This document shows, piece after piece, positions 1-6,975 of a DNA stretch of 7,215 bases; position 1 is the stretch's first letter; every line of letters starts with the position of its first letter. Below the pieces are notes generated by a model, which worked only from the letters and a program-made list of their open reading frames with translations, made no database searches and was not told where the DNA came from. Made by a program: the position numbers and the translations under genes. Origin of the DNA: Chloroflexia bacterium (lineage in GTDB: Bacteria; Chloroflexota; Chloroflexia; Thermobaculales; Thermobaculaceae); the NCBI GenBank assembly GCA_013695265.1, contig JACDAU010000183.1:1-7215 (forward strand), written 5' to 3'.

Positions 1-1226
1 GCTCTGGCGTTCGCGCTCGCCACAACGAGCCTGGCATACGGGCTGGCAGCCATTTTCGGCGCACCACTCGCCGGGGCCTGGGTGGACCGCCACGACCGCA
101 AGCGCATCATGCTCTTCGTGGAATCACGAATGGCAGTCTCTGCCTGCTCCTGACGGCGCTGCTGGCGACGGGGTCGCTGCGCCTCTGGATACTGCTGCCT
201 CTGCTGGCCTGCTCTTCCGGGCTCGGTGGGTTCCATTACCCGGCCTTCGACAGTTCGTACGCGATGCTGGTTCCCGCACGGCTGCTCCAACGGGCCAACG
301 GTATGATGTCGACGGCACAGAACCTGTCGTTGCTGCTCGCGCCCGCGCTCGCCGCTGATTGCCCTGCCGGGGCTGGCGCGGCAGGGAGTAGTGCCGGGAA
401 GGGTCGGCACGCCATTGGGAGCTTCGAGGACGGCACGGCGCTCGCGCTCGCGCTTGACGGCTTAACGTTCTTCGCGACCACGACGGTGTTGCTCTTCCTC
501 ACCGTCCCCTCGCCACTGGGCAATGCGACCGGCGAGCACGTCCACCACAGCCTGCGGACCGATGTTCGCAGCGGGTTCAATTTTATTTGGCACCGGCCTC
601 CGCTGTTGTGGCTGCTCGCCGCTTTTGCATTCGCCAACCTGAACGCCACGCCCGCGATCATCCTGCAACCGCTCCTGCTCAAGTCCACCCTCGCCGCCGA
701 TTTGGCGTCGCGGGGGTTCAGCTACGAATCCGCCCTTGCGCTGCTCGGCACCGCGGATGGGGTTGGTGGGGTCGCGGCGGGAATCATCGTCAGTGTCTGG
801 GGCGGGCTGAAGCGGCACCGGATCCGCGGTGTCCTCGTACCGATGATCCTGGGCGGCTTGGCGACCGTCGCCCTTGGGCTGTCCTCCTCGCTGTATCTGA
901 GCGCGCTGACGCTCCTCGTCTTCAGTTTCATGGGACCGTTCCTGCACGCCCGTGCACAGACGATCTGGCAGACGCAAACGCCGCACGAGATGCAGGGGCG
1001 CGTGTTCGCCGTGCGGCGGCCAATCGGGGAGGGGACGTTGCCCGTCGCCTCGGGGCTTTCGGGGGTGCTGGGCGGGGCGTTCGGCGCGGTCATTGCTGGC
1101 TGCGGGGCCGTGCAGGTGCTCTTTTGCCTCGTGCAGTTGTTCAACCAGTCACTTCTGCGCGTAGAAGATCGAGCGTGGCTGGACGAACTGGCCGCAGGAC
1201 AAGACGGATCGCACACCGCGACGTGA
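1..1226 (+). pseudogene. MFS family exporter (MFS_3/EntS-like), 5'-truncated by the window and frameshifted
   Basis: This is an inner-membrane 12-helix transporter of the type that exports drugs or siderophores by proton antiport; the substrate is unknown. Frame 1 from base 1 gives a hydrophobic stretch, then the MFS loop 2-3 motif (GAPLAGAWVDRHDRKRIM), and stops at TGA 151-153. The same protein continues in frame 3 (readable from about 120) to TGA 1224-1226. It keeps the family segments ALALALDGLTFF, a 'GRVFAVRRPIGEGTLPVA' region near 996-1050, and several further membrane helices. Between about 355 and 405 the family-like sequence (LIALPGLARQGVVPG) is again in frame 1, while frame 3 reads a Gly/Ala-rich stretch with no helix. 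So three single-base frame changes are needed, at about 120-153, 345-356 and 396-412. The start lies upstream of the window. An ATG at 264 opens a long frame but falls mid-protein and is not a natural start. Family assignment is fairly sure. Whether the frameshifts are real decay or sequencing error cannot be decided here. Confidence 0.75.
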
Positions 1227-1259
1227 TGCCAACTTATACCAACTGCGGCTGAATGCAAG

Positions 1260-1336
1260 TGCATCTGTCATTCCGAGTCTACGAGGAATCCGTGGTTGGG
1301 GTTACGGATCCCTCACTGCGTTCGGGATGAGATGCA
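1260..1336. repeat. Imperfect inverted repeat / hairpin between convergent genes
   Basis: The left arm (1260-1293) and the right arm (1304-1336) are near-reverse complements around a 10-base loop. Shared blocks are TGCATCT, CAT, CCGA, GAGG and ATCCGT, about 25 matches over 33 aligned positions, with a two-base gap and a few G:T-compatible changes. It lies between the stop of the MFS gene (1226) and the stop of pyrD (1360), where transcripts from both strands meet. It could act as a bidirectional terminator or RNA stabiliser, although no clear T-tract follows either arm. The arm sequence (CATTCCGAG...GAGGAATC) resembles a dispersed repeat that I recall from GC-rich Chloroflexota genomes. That recollection was not checked, and only one copy is present here. 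Confidence 0.7.
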
Positions 1337-1359
1337 GTAGTGTTCAAACGCATTGCGTA

Positions 1360-2469
1360 TTACACCGCAGCGCCCACGATCTCCCGCAGACTCCCGACGC
1401 CCTCCTTTTCCATCCAGCGCAAGATGCCCCGATTGATGTGCGTAGCGACGCTCGGCCCTTCCCCGCGAATAGCAGTCACCACCTGTACGGCCCGCGCCCC
1501 CGCGATCATCTTCTCCAGCGCGCTCGCTGCGTCCCTCACGCCGCCTACCCCGATGATCTCCAAGTGGTCACCCGCCTCCCGCCTGATGTGCGCGACCATC
1601 GCGGTGGACATCCGCCGGTACTCCGCGTCGTCCCCGCTGAGGCCACCGGGTTGCATCCGCCAGTACTCCCCGTACCTGCCCTTTATTTCCGGGTTGTCGG
1701 TGGTATTCGTCGCGATGATTCCAGCGACGCCGTTATCGAGTGCGACCTGGAGCACGTCGTCAACCGCTTCGAGGGAGAGGTCCGGCGCGATCTTCACGAA
1801 CATCGGCGCGCGCCCACCCATTTCCCGCACCGTGGCGCGCACCGCCTGCACGATCTCTGTCAGCGGTCCGCGGTCCTGCAACTGCCGCAGGCCGGGGGTG
1901 TTCGGTGAGGAAACGTTTATCGCGAAGTATGCGGCGTGGCGGTACAGTAACTGGGCGACCACTGCGTGCGCGTGCGCCGCGTCTCGCGGCTCGACCTCAC
2001 GGTTCTTGCCGAGGCTGATACCTATCGGGATACCGGTGCCTGCGTATGCTTCGAGGTTGCGAGCGACCACCGTCGCGCCGGGGCTGTTGAACCCGAGGCG
2101 GTTGAGCGCCACACCGGGCGCCAGCATGAACTGTCTCGGTTTCGGGTTGCCCGGCTGGGGACGCTCCAGCACGGAACCGACTTCCACACCGGAGAAACCA
2201 AGCGAGAAGAGGCCCCGCACGGCCGTGCCCGCCTTGTCCCAGCCGGCGCCCACCATGACCGGGTTTTCCAGTTTGACCCCCGCGAGCGTGACCTTCAGCC
2301 GATCGTCTCGCACTCTGCCGCCGAGATCTGCGCAGCGCTCGACCAGGGCCAGCGCCGGAGAACTGGCCTCCGCCTGGTGCAATGCCTGCCGCGCGCGCTC
2401 GTGCCACGTCTCCGAGTCGAGCCGGTCCATGGTGGGGCTGATTAGCCGCTTGAACACGTAGCGTTGCAC
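1360..2469 (-). CDS. pyrD: Dihydroorotate dehydrogenase, class 2 (quinone-dependent)
   Basis: The product (369 aa, a normal family length) oxidises dihydroorotate to orotate in pyrimidine synthesis, using FMN and passing electrons to membrane quinone. Residues 1-35 give the short helical N-terminus typical of class 2 enzymes, which docks on the inner face of the membrane. Residues 55-369 are the FMN-binding barrel. Visible motifs are GAGWDKAG (74-81), NRLGFNSPG (123-131, orotate-contacting Asn128), NVSSPNTPGLR (185-195, with Ser188 as the class 2 catalytic base and Asn185/Asn190 binding substrate), VKIAPDL (Lys226), ATNTT (Asn255), PGGLSG (274-279) and IIGVGG (305-310, phosphate-binding). A serine base rather than cysteine separates it from class 1. 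The start is GTG (2467-2469) with AGGAGG nine bases upstream; Met14 is a weaker alternative. It stands alone, away from other pyr genes in this window, divergent from the hydroxylase genes and convergent with the MFS remnant. The FMN-phosphate region reads QVVTAIRGEGP, slightly diverged from the usual 'VQLYT...GP'. Confidence 0.95.
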   Translation of the reverse strand: MQRYVFKRLISPTMDRLDSETWHERARQALHQAEASSPALALVERCADLGGRVRDDRLKVTLAGVKLENPVMVGAGWDKAGTAVRGLFSLGFSGVEVGSVLERPQPGNPKPRQFMLAPGVALNRLGFNSPGATVVARNLEAYAGTGIPIGISLGKNREVEPRDAAHAHAVVAQLLYRHAAYFAINVSSPNTPGLRQLQDRGPLTEIVQAVRATVREMGGRAPMFVKIAPDLSLEAVDDVLQVALDNGVAGIIATNTTDNPEIKGRYGEYWRMQPGGLSGDDAEYRRMSTAMVAHIRREAGDHLEIIGVGGVRDAASALEKMIAGARAVQVVTAIRGEGPSVATHINRGILRWMEKEGVGSLREIVGAAV

Positions 2470-2478
2470 TTTGGCCTT

Positions 2479-2484
2479 CCTCCT
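2479..2484 (-). promoter_or_regulatory. Ribosome binding site of pyrD
   Basis: The minus strand reads AGGAGG, nine bases before the GTG at 2469. This near-ideal Shine-Dalgarno sequence decides the GTG start over the internal ATG codon (Met14). Confidence 0.8.
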
Positions 2485-2710
2485 GTTACGCCATCACGGC
2501 TTGATCGGTCTCCGTGTGCATCGGCGGCGCTGATCGTATTTTAGCGCGCGGTTGCCGTTGTTGGGAGCGCACGGCGACCCGGTATCCGAACTTCGGGCGG
2601 CGCCCGCCTTGGCAAGCGCTGTGCTCATACGTCTCATTCGTGGTACGCCTCCTACTGGCCCAGGTGATGGTGCGCCAGGCGGAGCGTTTGGAATGGGCGG
2701 TCCCAATAGT

Positions 2711-2717
2711 AGAAAGG
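2711..2717 (+). promoter_or_regulatory. Ribosome binding site of the hydroxylase small subunit
   Basis: AGAAAGG lies six bases before GTG 2724. It supports that GTG as the start, rather than the in-frame ATG at 2514 some 210 bases upstream. Confidence 0.6.
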
Positions 2718-2723
2718 TGTTGC

Positions 2724-3218
2724 GTGTCGAGCGTCTTGGCGTTGTCTGTCAATGGATCGATTCACCGGGTCAGTCCGGACGCTGAAAGGCCTCTACTGCT
2801 CGTATTGCGGGACGATTTAGAACTGACCGGCGCGAAGATCGGCTGTGGCGAGGGGGAGTGCGGCACCTGCACCGTGGTCGTAGATGACGAGTTGTGCCGC
2901 GCCTGTGTCACTCCTGTCGGTGCGGTAACCGGCAAGCGGATACGCACACTTGAAGGGCTGGCGGAAAACGGCCAGCTGCATCCCCTCCAGCAGGCGTTCC
3001 TGGAGTATGGCGCGCTGCAATGCGGCTACTGCACTGCGGGCATGATCATGTCCGCCTGGGCACTCCTTCAGCACAATTCGGCGCCGACCAAACCGGAGAT
3101 TGTCGCGCACATGCAGGGGAACATTTGCCGCTGCGGATGCTATCCCCGGATCGTGCAGGCGATCCAGCAGGCTGCGGAGCAGCTTTCGGTGCGTGCTGGG
3201 CTGGAGGTTCCTCGATGA
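2724..3218 (+). CDS. Molybdenum hydroxylase [2Fe-2S] small subunit (IorA / nicotinate dehydrogenase type)
   Basis: This electron-transfer subunit (164 aa, usual length) carries two [2Fe-2S] clusters that take electrons from the molybdenum site of its partner. Residues 1-75 form the plant-ferredoxin-like domain, with cluster ligands C41, C46, C49 and C61 (C-x4-C-x2-C-x11-C). Residues 80-155 form the helical domain, with C100, C103, C135 and C137 (C-x2-C-x31-C-x-C). Q99 precedes C100, as in the family, near the molybdopterin. The segment GNICRCGCYPRI matches the 'CRCGTYxRI' form of isoquinoline 1-oxidoreductase and nicotinate dehydrogenase small subunits better than the 'CRCTGY' of xanthine and CO dehydrogenases. 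An extra Cys (C139) replaces the usual Thr, and C58 is another non-ligand Cys. GTG 2724 was chosen because the family N-terminus begins at SVLALSVNGS and AGAAAGG lies just upstream. Its stop overlaps the next start (ATGA), so the two subunits are translationally coupled. No signal peptide is seen, which suggests a cytoplasmic location. Confidence 0.9.
   Translation: MSSVLALSVNGSIHRVSPDAERPLLLVLRDDLELTGAKIGCGEGECGTCTVVVDDELCRACVTPVGAVTGKRIRTLEGLAENGQLHPLQQAFLEYGALQCGYCTAGMIMSAWALLQHNSAPTKPEIVAHMQGNICRCGCYPRIVQAIQQAAEQLSVRAGLEVPR
3203..3207 (+). promoter_or_regulatory. Ribosome binding site of the large subunit
   Basis: GGAGG lies inside the 3' end of the small-subunit gene, seven bases before ATG 3215. 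Together with the ATGA overlap it decides the large-subunit start; the same frame is open upstream to an ATG at 3020, inside the small-subunit gene. Confidence 0.75.
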
Positions 3219-5278
3219 ACGAGGACCGGGACACGAGGACCAGACCTGGCCCCGAGCCGGGCGCTGGTCAATCGGGCGCTGGTCAACGGCCGCTGTCGAG
3301 CGAATCGGCCATGCCGAGGATCGGTGACTGGTTGCACATCGACGCTGAAGGAATGATTACGGTGTACACGGGCAAGGTCGAGGTCGGCCAAAACATTCGC
3401 ACCTCGCTGGCACAGGTCGTCGCCGAGGAGTTACGCGTCTCTATCGAGAGAGTCGATCTGGTGATGGGCGACACCGACCTCACCCCATTTGATCCGGGCA
3501 CGTTCGGCAGCCGCACGACGCCGATAATGGCGCCACATCTGCGCATCGTGGCGGCATCTGCCCGCGAACTGCTCCTGGACGTGGCCGCGCAGCGCTGGCA
3601 GGTTTCGCGCGATGAGCTGCACGCCGCCGACGGGACGATCCTGCACCAAGCAAGCGGGCAATCCGTGGGCTTCGGGGCGCTGACCCAGGACCGGAAGATT
3701 GAGGAGCATTACAATGACGCGGTGCCCGTCACCCCGTCCCGCGAACGCACTACAAGCAGCGCGCCGTTCAGAGTTCGGGGCCGCGCGCTGGTCACGGGTG
3801 CACACCGATACGTCACCGACCGGACCGTGGCGGGCATGCTGGCCGGAAAGGTTCTCCGTCCTCCCGCAGCCGGCGCTGTGCTGCGTTCTCTTGACACGAC
3901 GGAGGCCGACGCGATGCCGGATGTGGTGGTCGTTCGGGAGGGCGGCTTTGTGGGCGTCGTGGCGCCGGACGCTCCAACGGCCGCTCGCGCGATCTCGGTG
4001 ATCTGGGCGGAGTGGCATCGTCTCGAACAACCCTCCAGCCATGACCTTTTCTCGTACCTCCGGACACACCCCGCCGAGCCGCCCGACGGCGTCGCCGAGC
4101 CGCCAGTGGATGAAACTGGCGCATTGGAGGTGGGCCGGGCCGAGGCTGATCTGACACTCTGTGCGTCCTACACCGCCGCCTACATCGCGCACGCACCGCC
4201 CGAGCCACGGGCAGCAATTGCTGAGTGGACTGGCGGGAAGCTGACGGTCTGGACTGGCACCCAGCGTCCGTTCGGCGTCCGCGGTGAGCTCGCGCTCGCG
4301 CTCGATATCCCCGAGGAGCGAATACGCGTGATCGTCCCGGATACAGGATCTGGTTATGGTGGCAAGCACACCGGTGAGGCGGCGGTGGAGGCGGCGCGCC
4401 TGGCCAGGGCTGTGTGCAAGCCGGTGAAGGTTGTATGGACTCGGGAGGAGGAGTTCACGCAGGCGTATGGCCGCCCGGCGGCAGTTATCGATGTAGCAAG
4501 CGGGGTGCGGTCCGATGGCTCGCTTACCGCGTGGGAGTTCCACAATTACAATTCTGGCTCGGCAGGCATCAGAACGCCGTACGCGGTCCCGAACCAGCGG
4601 ATCGCCTTCCAGCCAACGAAGTCGCCGCTCCGAGAGGGATCGTACCGCGCCCTGGCCGCCACAGCAAACCACTTCGCCCGCGAAACGCACATGGACGAGC
4701 TTGCACACGCGACCGGCCTGGATCCCCTCGCCTTCCGCCTTCGGAACATCCGCGAGGGACGGCTGCGGTCCGTGCTGGAGGCCACCACGTCGCGCTTCGG
4801 CTGGGGCGCGAGACCACGATCCCCTGGTCAGGGCTTCGGCATCGCCTGCGGCACGGAGAAAAACAGCTATGTGGCAACGTGCGCCGAAGTTGCAGTCGAT
4901 CAGGCGAGCCGCCGGATCAAGGTGGTCCGGGTGGTGCAGGCGTTCGAGTGCGGGGCAATCCTCAACCCCGACGCGGTGCGACAGCAGAATGAAGGGGCGA
5001 TCATCCAGGGGCTTGGTGGAGCCCTCTTTGAGCAGGTCCGGTTCGATAACGGCACGATCCTGAGCGATCGATTCTCCCGATACCGGGTGCCGCGATTCGC
5101 GGATGTGCCCGAGATAGAGGTCGTTCTGCTGGATCGCCAGGACCTCGACTCGGCGGGCGCCGGGGAGACGCCCATCATCGGGGTCGCTCCGGCCGTGGAG
5201 AACGCGATCTTCGACGCCACGGGTGTGCGACTGCGCTCGCTCCCTCTGACGTCCGGTGACGGTCGTTTCGTGGTATGA
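3215..5278 (+). CDS. Molybdopterin-binding hydroxylase large subunit (IorB / xanthine dehydrogenase family)
   Basis: This catalytic subunit (687 aa) should hydroxylate an N-heterocycle or aldehyde at the molybdenum cofactor, using water as the oxygen source. The substrate cannot be read from sequence. Residues 1-33 are a Gly/Arg/Pro-rich tail with no twin-arginine signal. Residues 35-135 are a molybdopterin-binding half-domain (VYTGKVEVGQNIRTSLAQ, then LVMGDTDLTP), the N-terminal arrangement of IorB-type subunits. Residues 183-265 are the a/b hammerhead (APFRVRG, TGAHRYVTD). From about 300 onward lies the main cofactor-binding domain, with GSGYGGKHTGEAA (378-390), REGSYRALAATANHFARE (473-490) and the catalytic glutamate E651 in GAGETPIIGVAPAVENAIFDATG. 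The start is ATG 3215, overlapping the small-subunit stop by four bases, with GGAGG seven bases upstream. No FAD (CoxM/XdhB-like) subunit or cofactor-insertion gene is adjacent, so its electron acceptor is unknown. A tandem 15-base repeat encodes GAGQ twice near the N-terminus. Family is sure; the subfamily is likely. Confidence 0.92.
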   Translation: MNEDRDTRTRPGPEPGAGQSGAGQRPLSSESAMPRIGDWLHIDAEGMITVYTGKVEVGQNIRTSLAQVVAEELRVSIERVDLVMGDTDLTPFDPGTFGSRTTPIMAPHLRIVAASARELLLDVAAQRWQVSRDELHAADGTILHQASGQSVGFGALTQDRKIEEHYNDAVPVTPSRERTTSSAPFRVRGRALVTGAHRYVTDRTVAGMLAGKVLRPPAAGAVLRSLDTTEADAMPDVVVVREGGFVGVVAPDAPTAARAISVIWAEWHRLEQPSSHDLFSYLRTHPAEPPDGVAEPPVDETGALEVGRAEADLTLCASYTAAYIAHAPPEPRAAIAEWTGGKLTVWTGTQRPFGVRGELALALDIPEERIRVIVPDTGSGYGGKHTGEAAVEAARLARAVCKPVKVVWTREEEFTQAYGRPAAVIDVASGVRSDGSLTAWEFHNYNSGSAGIRTPYAVPNQRIAFQPTKSPLREGSYRALAATANHFARETHMDELAHATGLDPLAFRLRNIREGRLRSVLEATTSRFGWGARPRSPGQGFGIACGTEKNSYVATCAEVAVDQASRRIKVVRVVQAFECGAILNPDAVRQQNEGAIIQGLGGALFEQVRFDNGTILSDRFSRYRVPRFADVPEIEVVLLDRQDLDSAGAGETPIIGVAPAVENAIFDATGVRLRSLPLTSGDGRFVV
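3258..3287 (+). repeat. Two-copy 15-base tandem repeat in the large-subunit gene
   Basis: The 14 bases CGGGCGCTGGTCAA occur at 3258-3271 and again at 3273-3286, a 15-base period. Because the period is a multiple of three, it simply duplicates five residues (GAGQS, GAGQR) in the poorly conserved N-terminal tail. This is probably slippage in a region under little constraint. Confidence 0.8.
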
Positions 5279-5285
5279 CGCCCAC

Positions 5286-5306
5286 ACCTGCCGCCGCAGG
5301 TTTCTT
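5286..5306 (+). terminator. Short hairpin with T-rich tail after the large-subunit gene
   Basis: ACCTGC (5286-5291) and GCAGGT (5296-5301) form a six-pair stem with a four-base loop, followed by TTTCTT. It begins eight bases after the large-subunit stop. The stem is short, so this would at most be a weak or partial terminator that lowers peptidase expression relative to the hydroxylase. Chance occurrence is possible. Confidence 0.3.
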
Positions 5307-5334
5307 GTGATGAAGCGATGGTGGAGTGATAAAC

Positions 5335-5340
5335 GAGAGG
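5335..5340 (+). promoter_or_regulatory. Ribosome binding site of the M20 peptidase
   Basis: GAGAGG lies eight bases before ATG 5349. It favours this start over in-frame ATGs at 5256 (inside the hydroxylase gene) and 5310, whose upstream sequences pair less well with 16S rRNA. Confidence 0.65.
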
Positions 5341-5348
5341 ACAACTAT

Positions 5349-6776
5349 ATGACGGCGGACGAACATTTGGAAGCGCGCGAGGCGGTATCCCTCGATGAGT
5401 TGGAAGCCCTTCTGCGTATACCGAGTATATCGGCGCTGCCAGAGCACGACGAGGACGTGCGTCGCGCAGCGGAGTGGGTGGCCGATCGGTTGCGGGTCGC
5501 CGGAATGGACTTTGCCCGTGTTGTGCCGACGGGAGGGCATCCTGTTGTGTACGCGGAGTGGCTGCACCGTGCCGAGGGACCGACCATCCTGATATACGGT
5601 CACCTTGATGTGCAGCCGGTTGATCCCATCAACCTATGGGACTCATCCCCCTTCGAGCCCGAGGTCCGCGACGACCGAATGTACGCCCGAGGCGCGTCGG
5701 ATATGAAGGGCAACCTGCTCGAGTGCATCCTCGGTGTGGAGGCACTGCTTCGCACCGAGGGCAGCCTCCCGGTCAACCTCAAGTTCTTGATCGAGGGTCA
5801 GGAGGAGATCGGCAGCCCGCAACTTCCGGAGTTCGTCGCGGTGAATCAGGAGCTCCTCGCGTGTGACCTGGTCGTGAGCGCGGATGGTGGTCAATGGTCC
5901 GAGGAGCAGCCGCAGATCACGCTCGGTTTGCGGGGACTGGCGGGCTTGCAGATCGACGTGTACGGTCCCGCCACAGACGTCCATTCGGGCATCTACGGCG
6001 GAACGGTCGCAAATCCCATCCACGCGCTGGCCTATATCCTCGACTCAATGCGCACCGAAGACGGCAGGATCACGGTTGACGGTTTTCACGACGGCGTCAA
6101 GCCGGTATCAGATGAGGAGCGAGCGGCCATCGCTCGGGTGCCGCTCGACACCTCGGAGTACGCGCAGTCGGTCGGCGTGGAGCAACTCTCTGGCGAGGAG
6201 GGGTATACCCCGCTGGAGCGCGTGTGGGTGCGCCCGACGCTCGAGGTAAACGGTATTTGGGGAGGCTTCCAGGGTGAGGGCTCGAAGACAGTGTTGCCGA
6301 GCGAGGCGCACGCGAAGATAACGTGCCGGTTGGTGCCCGATCAGGATCCCGCGCGGATCCTCGAGGTGATCGCTGCGCACGTCGAGCAGCATACCCCATC
6401 AGGGATACGGGCGGAGACCCGGCCCCTTCCCGGCTCCGGCGCCGCCTATCTCATCCCGCACGATCACTGGGGCAACCGAGCGGCGGCGGATGTGCTTTCG
6501 GAGCTGTATGGGGTGCAACCGTACCTCACAAGGAGCGGCGGTACCGTTCCGGTCTGTGCGATCTTCCAGCGCGAGCTGGACGCATTTACAGTCAGCTTCG
6601 GGTTCGGCCTCGATGACGAGCGGATTCATGCACCGAACGAGTTTCTGCGGCTGCGCAGCTTTCGGCGGGGACAGATCGGCTGGGTCCGGCTGCTGCGGCG
6701 GCTGGGACAAGAGCCAACTCCTGACAGGCGGAGGGGCGTTTCGTCACTTGACACCGATACCCGCGCCGCTTTATAA
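5349..6776 (+). CDS. M20-family metallopeptidase (dipeptidase / carnosinase-like)
   Basis: The product (475 aa) is a cytoplasmic di-zinc amidohydrolase expected to cleave dipeptides or related small amides. The dipeptidase branch is inferred from length and from the YGHLDVQP...LW...PFEPEVRDDRMYARG region. Residues implied by family alignment are H85 and D87 in YGHLDVQP; bridging D118 in RGASDMKG; catalytic E152 and ligand E153 in EGQEEIGS; D179 in SADGG; H212 of the lid/dimerisation domain in DVHSGIYGG; and H427 in ERIHAPNE. The lid domain lies at about 195-365, including NGIWGGFQGEGSKTVLPSEA. All catalytic residues are present. RGASDMKG is a mix: dipeptidases more often have SDDKG, while DMKG is usual in ArgE/DapE-like members. 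ATG 5349 was chosen for its GAGAGG. The gene lies 70 bases after the hydroxylase and on the same strand, so co-transcription is plausible. The last ~22 residues are a polar tail without family features. They overlap the promoter of the downstream tRNA genes, and the TAA stop is part of its -10 box. The exact substrate is unknown. Confidence 0.9.
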   Translation: MTADEHLEAREAVSLDELEALLRIPSISALPEHDEDVRRAAEWVADRLRVAGMDFARVVPTGGHPVVYAEWLHRAEGPTILIYGHLDVQPVDPINLWDSSPFEPEVRDDRMYARGASDMKGNLLECILGVEALLRTEGSLPVNLKFLIEGQEEIGSPQLPEFVAVNQELLACDLVVSADGGQWSEEQPQITLGLRGLAGLQIDVYGPATDVHSGIYGGTVANPIHALAYILDSMRTEDGRITVDGFHDGVKPVSDEERAAIARVPLDTSEYAQSVGVEQLSGEEGYTPLERVWVRPTLEVNGIWGGFQGEGSKTVLPSEAHAKITCRLVPDQDPARILEVIAAHVEQHTPSGIRAETRPLPGSGAAYLIPHDHWGNRAAADVLSELYGVQPYLTRSGGTVPVCAIFQRELDAFTVSFGFGLDDERIHAPNEFLRLRSFRRGQIGWVRLLRRLGQEPTPDRRRGVSSLDTDTRAAL

Positions 6777-6777
6777 T
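6748..6777 (+). promoter_or_regulatory. Sigma70-type promoter for the tRNA-Gly pair
   Basis: A perfect -35 TTGACA (6748-6753) and a perfect -10 TATAAT (6772-6777) are separated by 18 bases. The promoter lies inside the final codons of the peptidase gene, whose TAA stop (6774-6776) is within the -10 box. Transcription would start near 6784, about 30 bases ahead of the first tRNA. Consensus-strength promoters suit stable-RNA genes. Confidence 0.85.
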
Positions 6778-6814
6778 TCCATCGCTGTGGGGGCGAAACG
6801 TTCCCTTGCCGTTG

Positions 6815-6888
6815 GCGGGCATGGTGAAATGGTATCATAGGTGCTTCCCAAGCATCTGGCCCGGGTTCGATTCCCGGTGCCCGCTCCA
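6815..6888 (+). tRNA. tRNA-Gly (anticodon CCC)
   Basis: The sequence folds as a standard 74-base tRNA with encoded CCA. The acceptor stem GCGGGCA/TGCCCGC is fully paired, and the D-stem is GTGA/TCAT with the GG pair at 6831-6832. The anticodon stem GGTGC/GCATC (one G:T pair) encloses loop TTCCCAA with anticodon CCC at 6847-6849, which reads GGG. A four-base variable loop precedes the T-arm CCGGG-TTCGATT-CCCGG. The discriminator is T, as in bacterial glycine tRNAs. It is the first gene of a two-tRNA transcript. Confidence 0.95.
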
Positions 6889-6895
6889 GGCAAAC

Positions 6896-6970
<75 letters not shown>

Positions 6971-6975
6971 GCCAT

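Larger units (their letters stand above)
2470..2723. other. Divergent intergenic spacer (pyrD / hydroxylase small subunit)
   Basis: This spacer must hold the promoters of both divergent genes, but no hexamer pair on either strand is convincing. On the minus strand a -10-like TAAAAT (2538-2543) lies about 70 bases ahead of pyrD, with no -35 match at a sensible distance. The hydroxylase reading frame is open through this spacer from an ATG at 2514. That translation is Arg/Cys-rich, unlike the family, and precedes the conserved N-terminus, so I treat it as non-coding. Minus-strand open frames here (within 2486-2752) show no family features. Confidence 0.5.

Noticed and set aside
1340..2461. A 373-codon plus-strand frame opposite pyrD
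   Set aside because: It is in antisense register with the real pyrD codons, its translation is Ser/Arg/Thr-rich with no recognisable features, and the minus strand encodes a complete PyrD with all active-site motifs.
2494..2752. Small minus-strand frames in the pyrD/hydroxylase spacer
   Set aside because: Low-complexity Arg/Pro-rich translations without a ribosome binding site or family features. The region is better explained as the divergent promoter spacer.
5305..5333. Possible promoter (TTGTGA, 17 bases, GATAAA) ahead of the M20 peptidase
   Set aside because: Each hexamer matches consensus at only four of six positions. Transcription would start at about 5340, removing the ribosome binding site at 5335-5340.
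3431..5344. A 637-codon open frame on the minus strand opposite the hydroxylase large subunit
   Set aside because: It lies antisense to a protein with unmistakable family motifs. Its translation is Arg/His-rich without domains, as expected for a shadow frame in GC-rich coding DNA.
5256..5348. Upstream start (ATG 5256) for the M20 peptidase, overlapping the hydroxylase gene
   Set aside because: The extra 31 residues are unlike the family N-terminus, and the clear Shine-Dalgarno sequence sits before ATG 5349.
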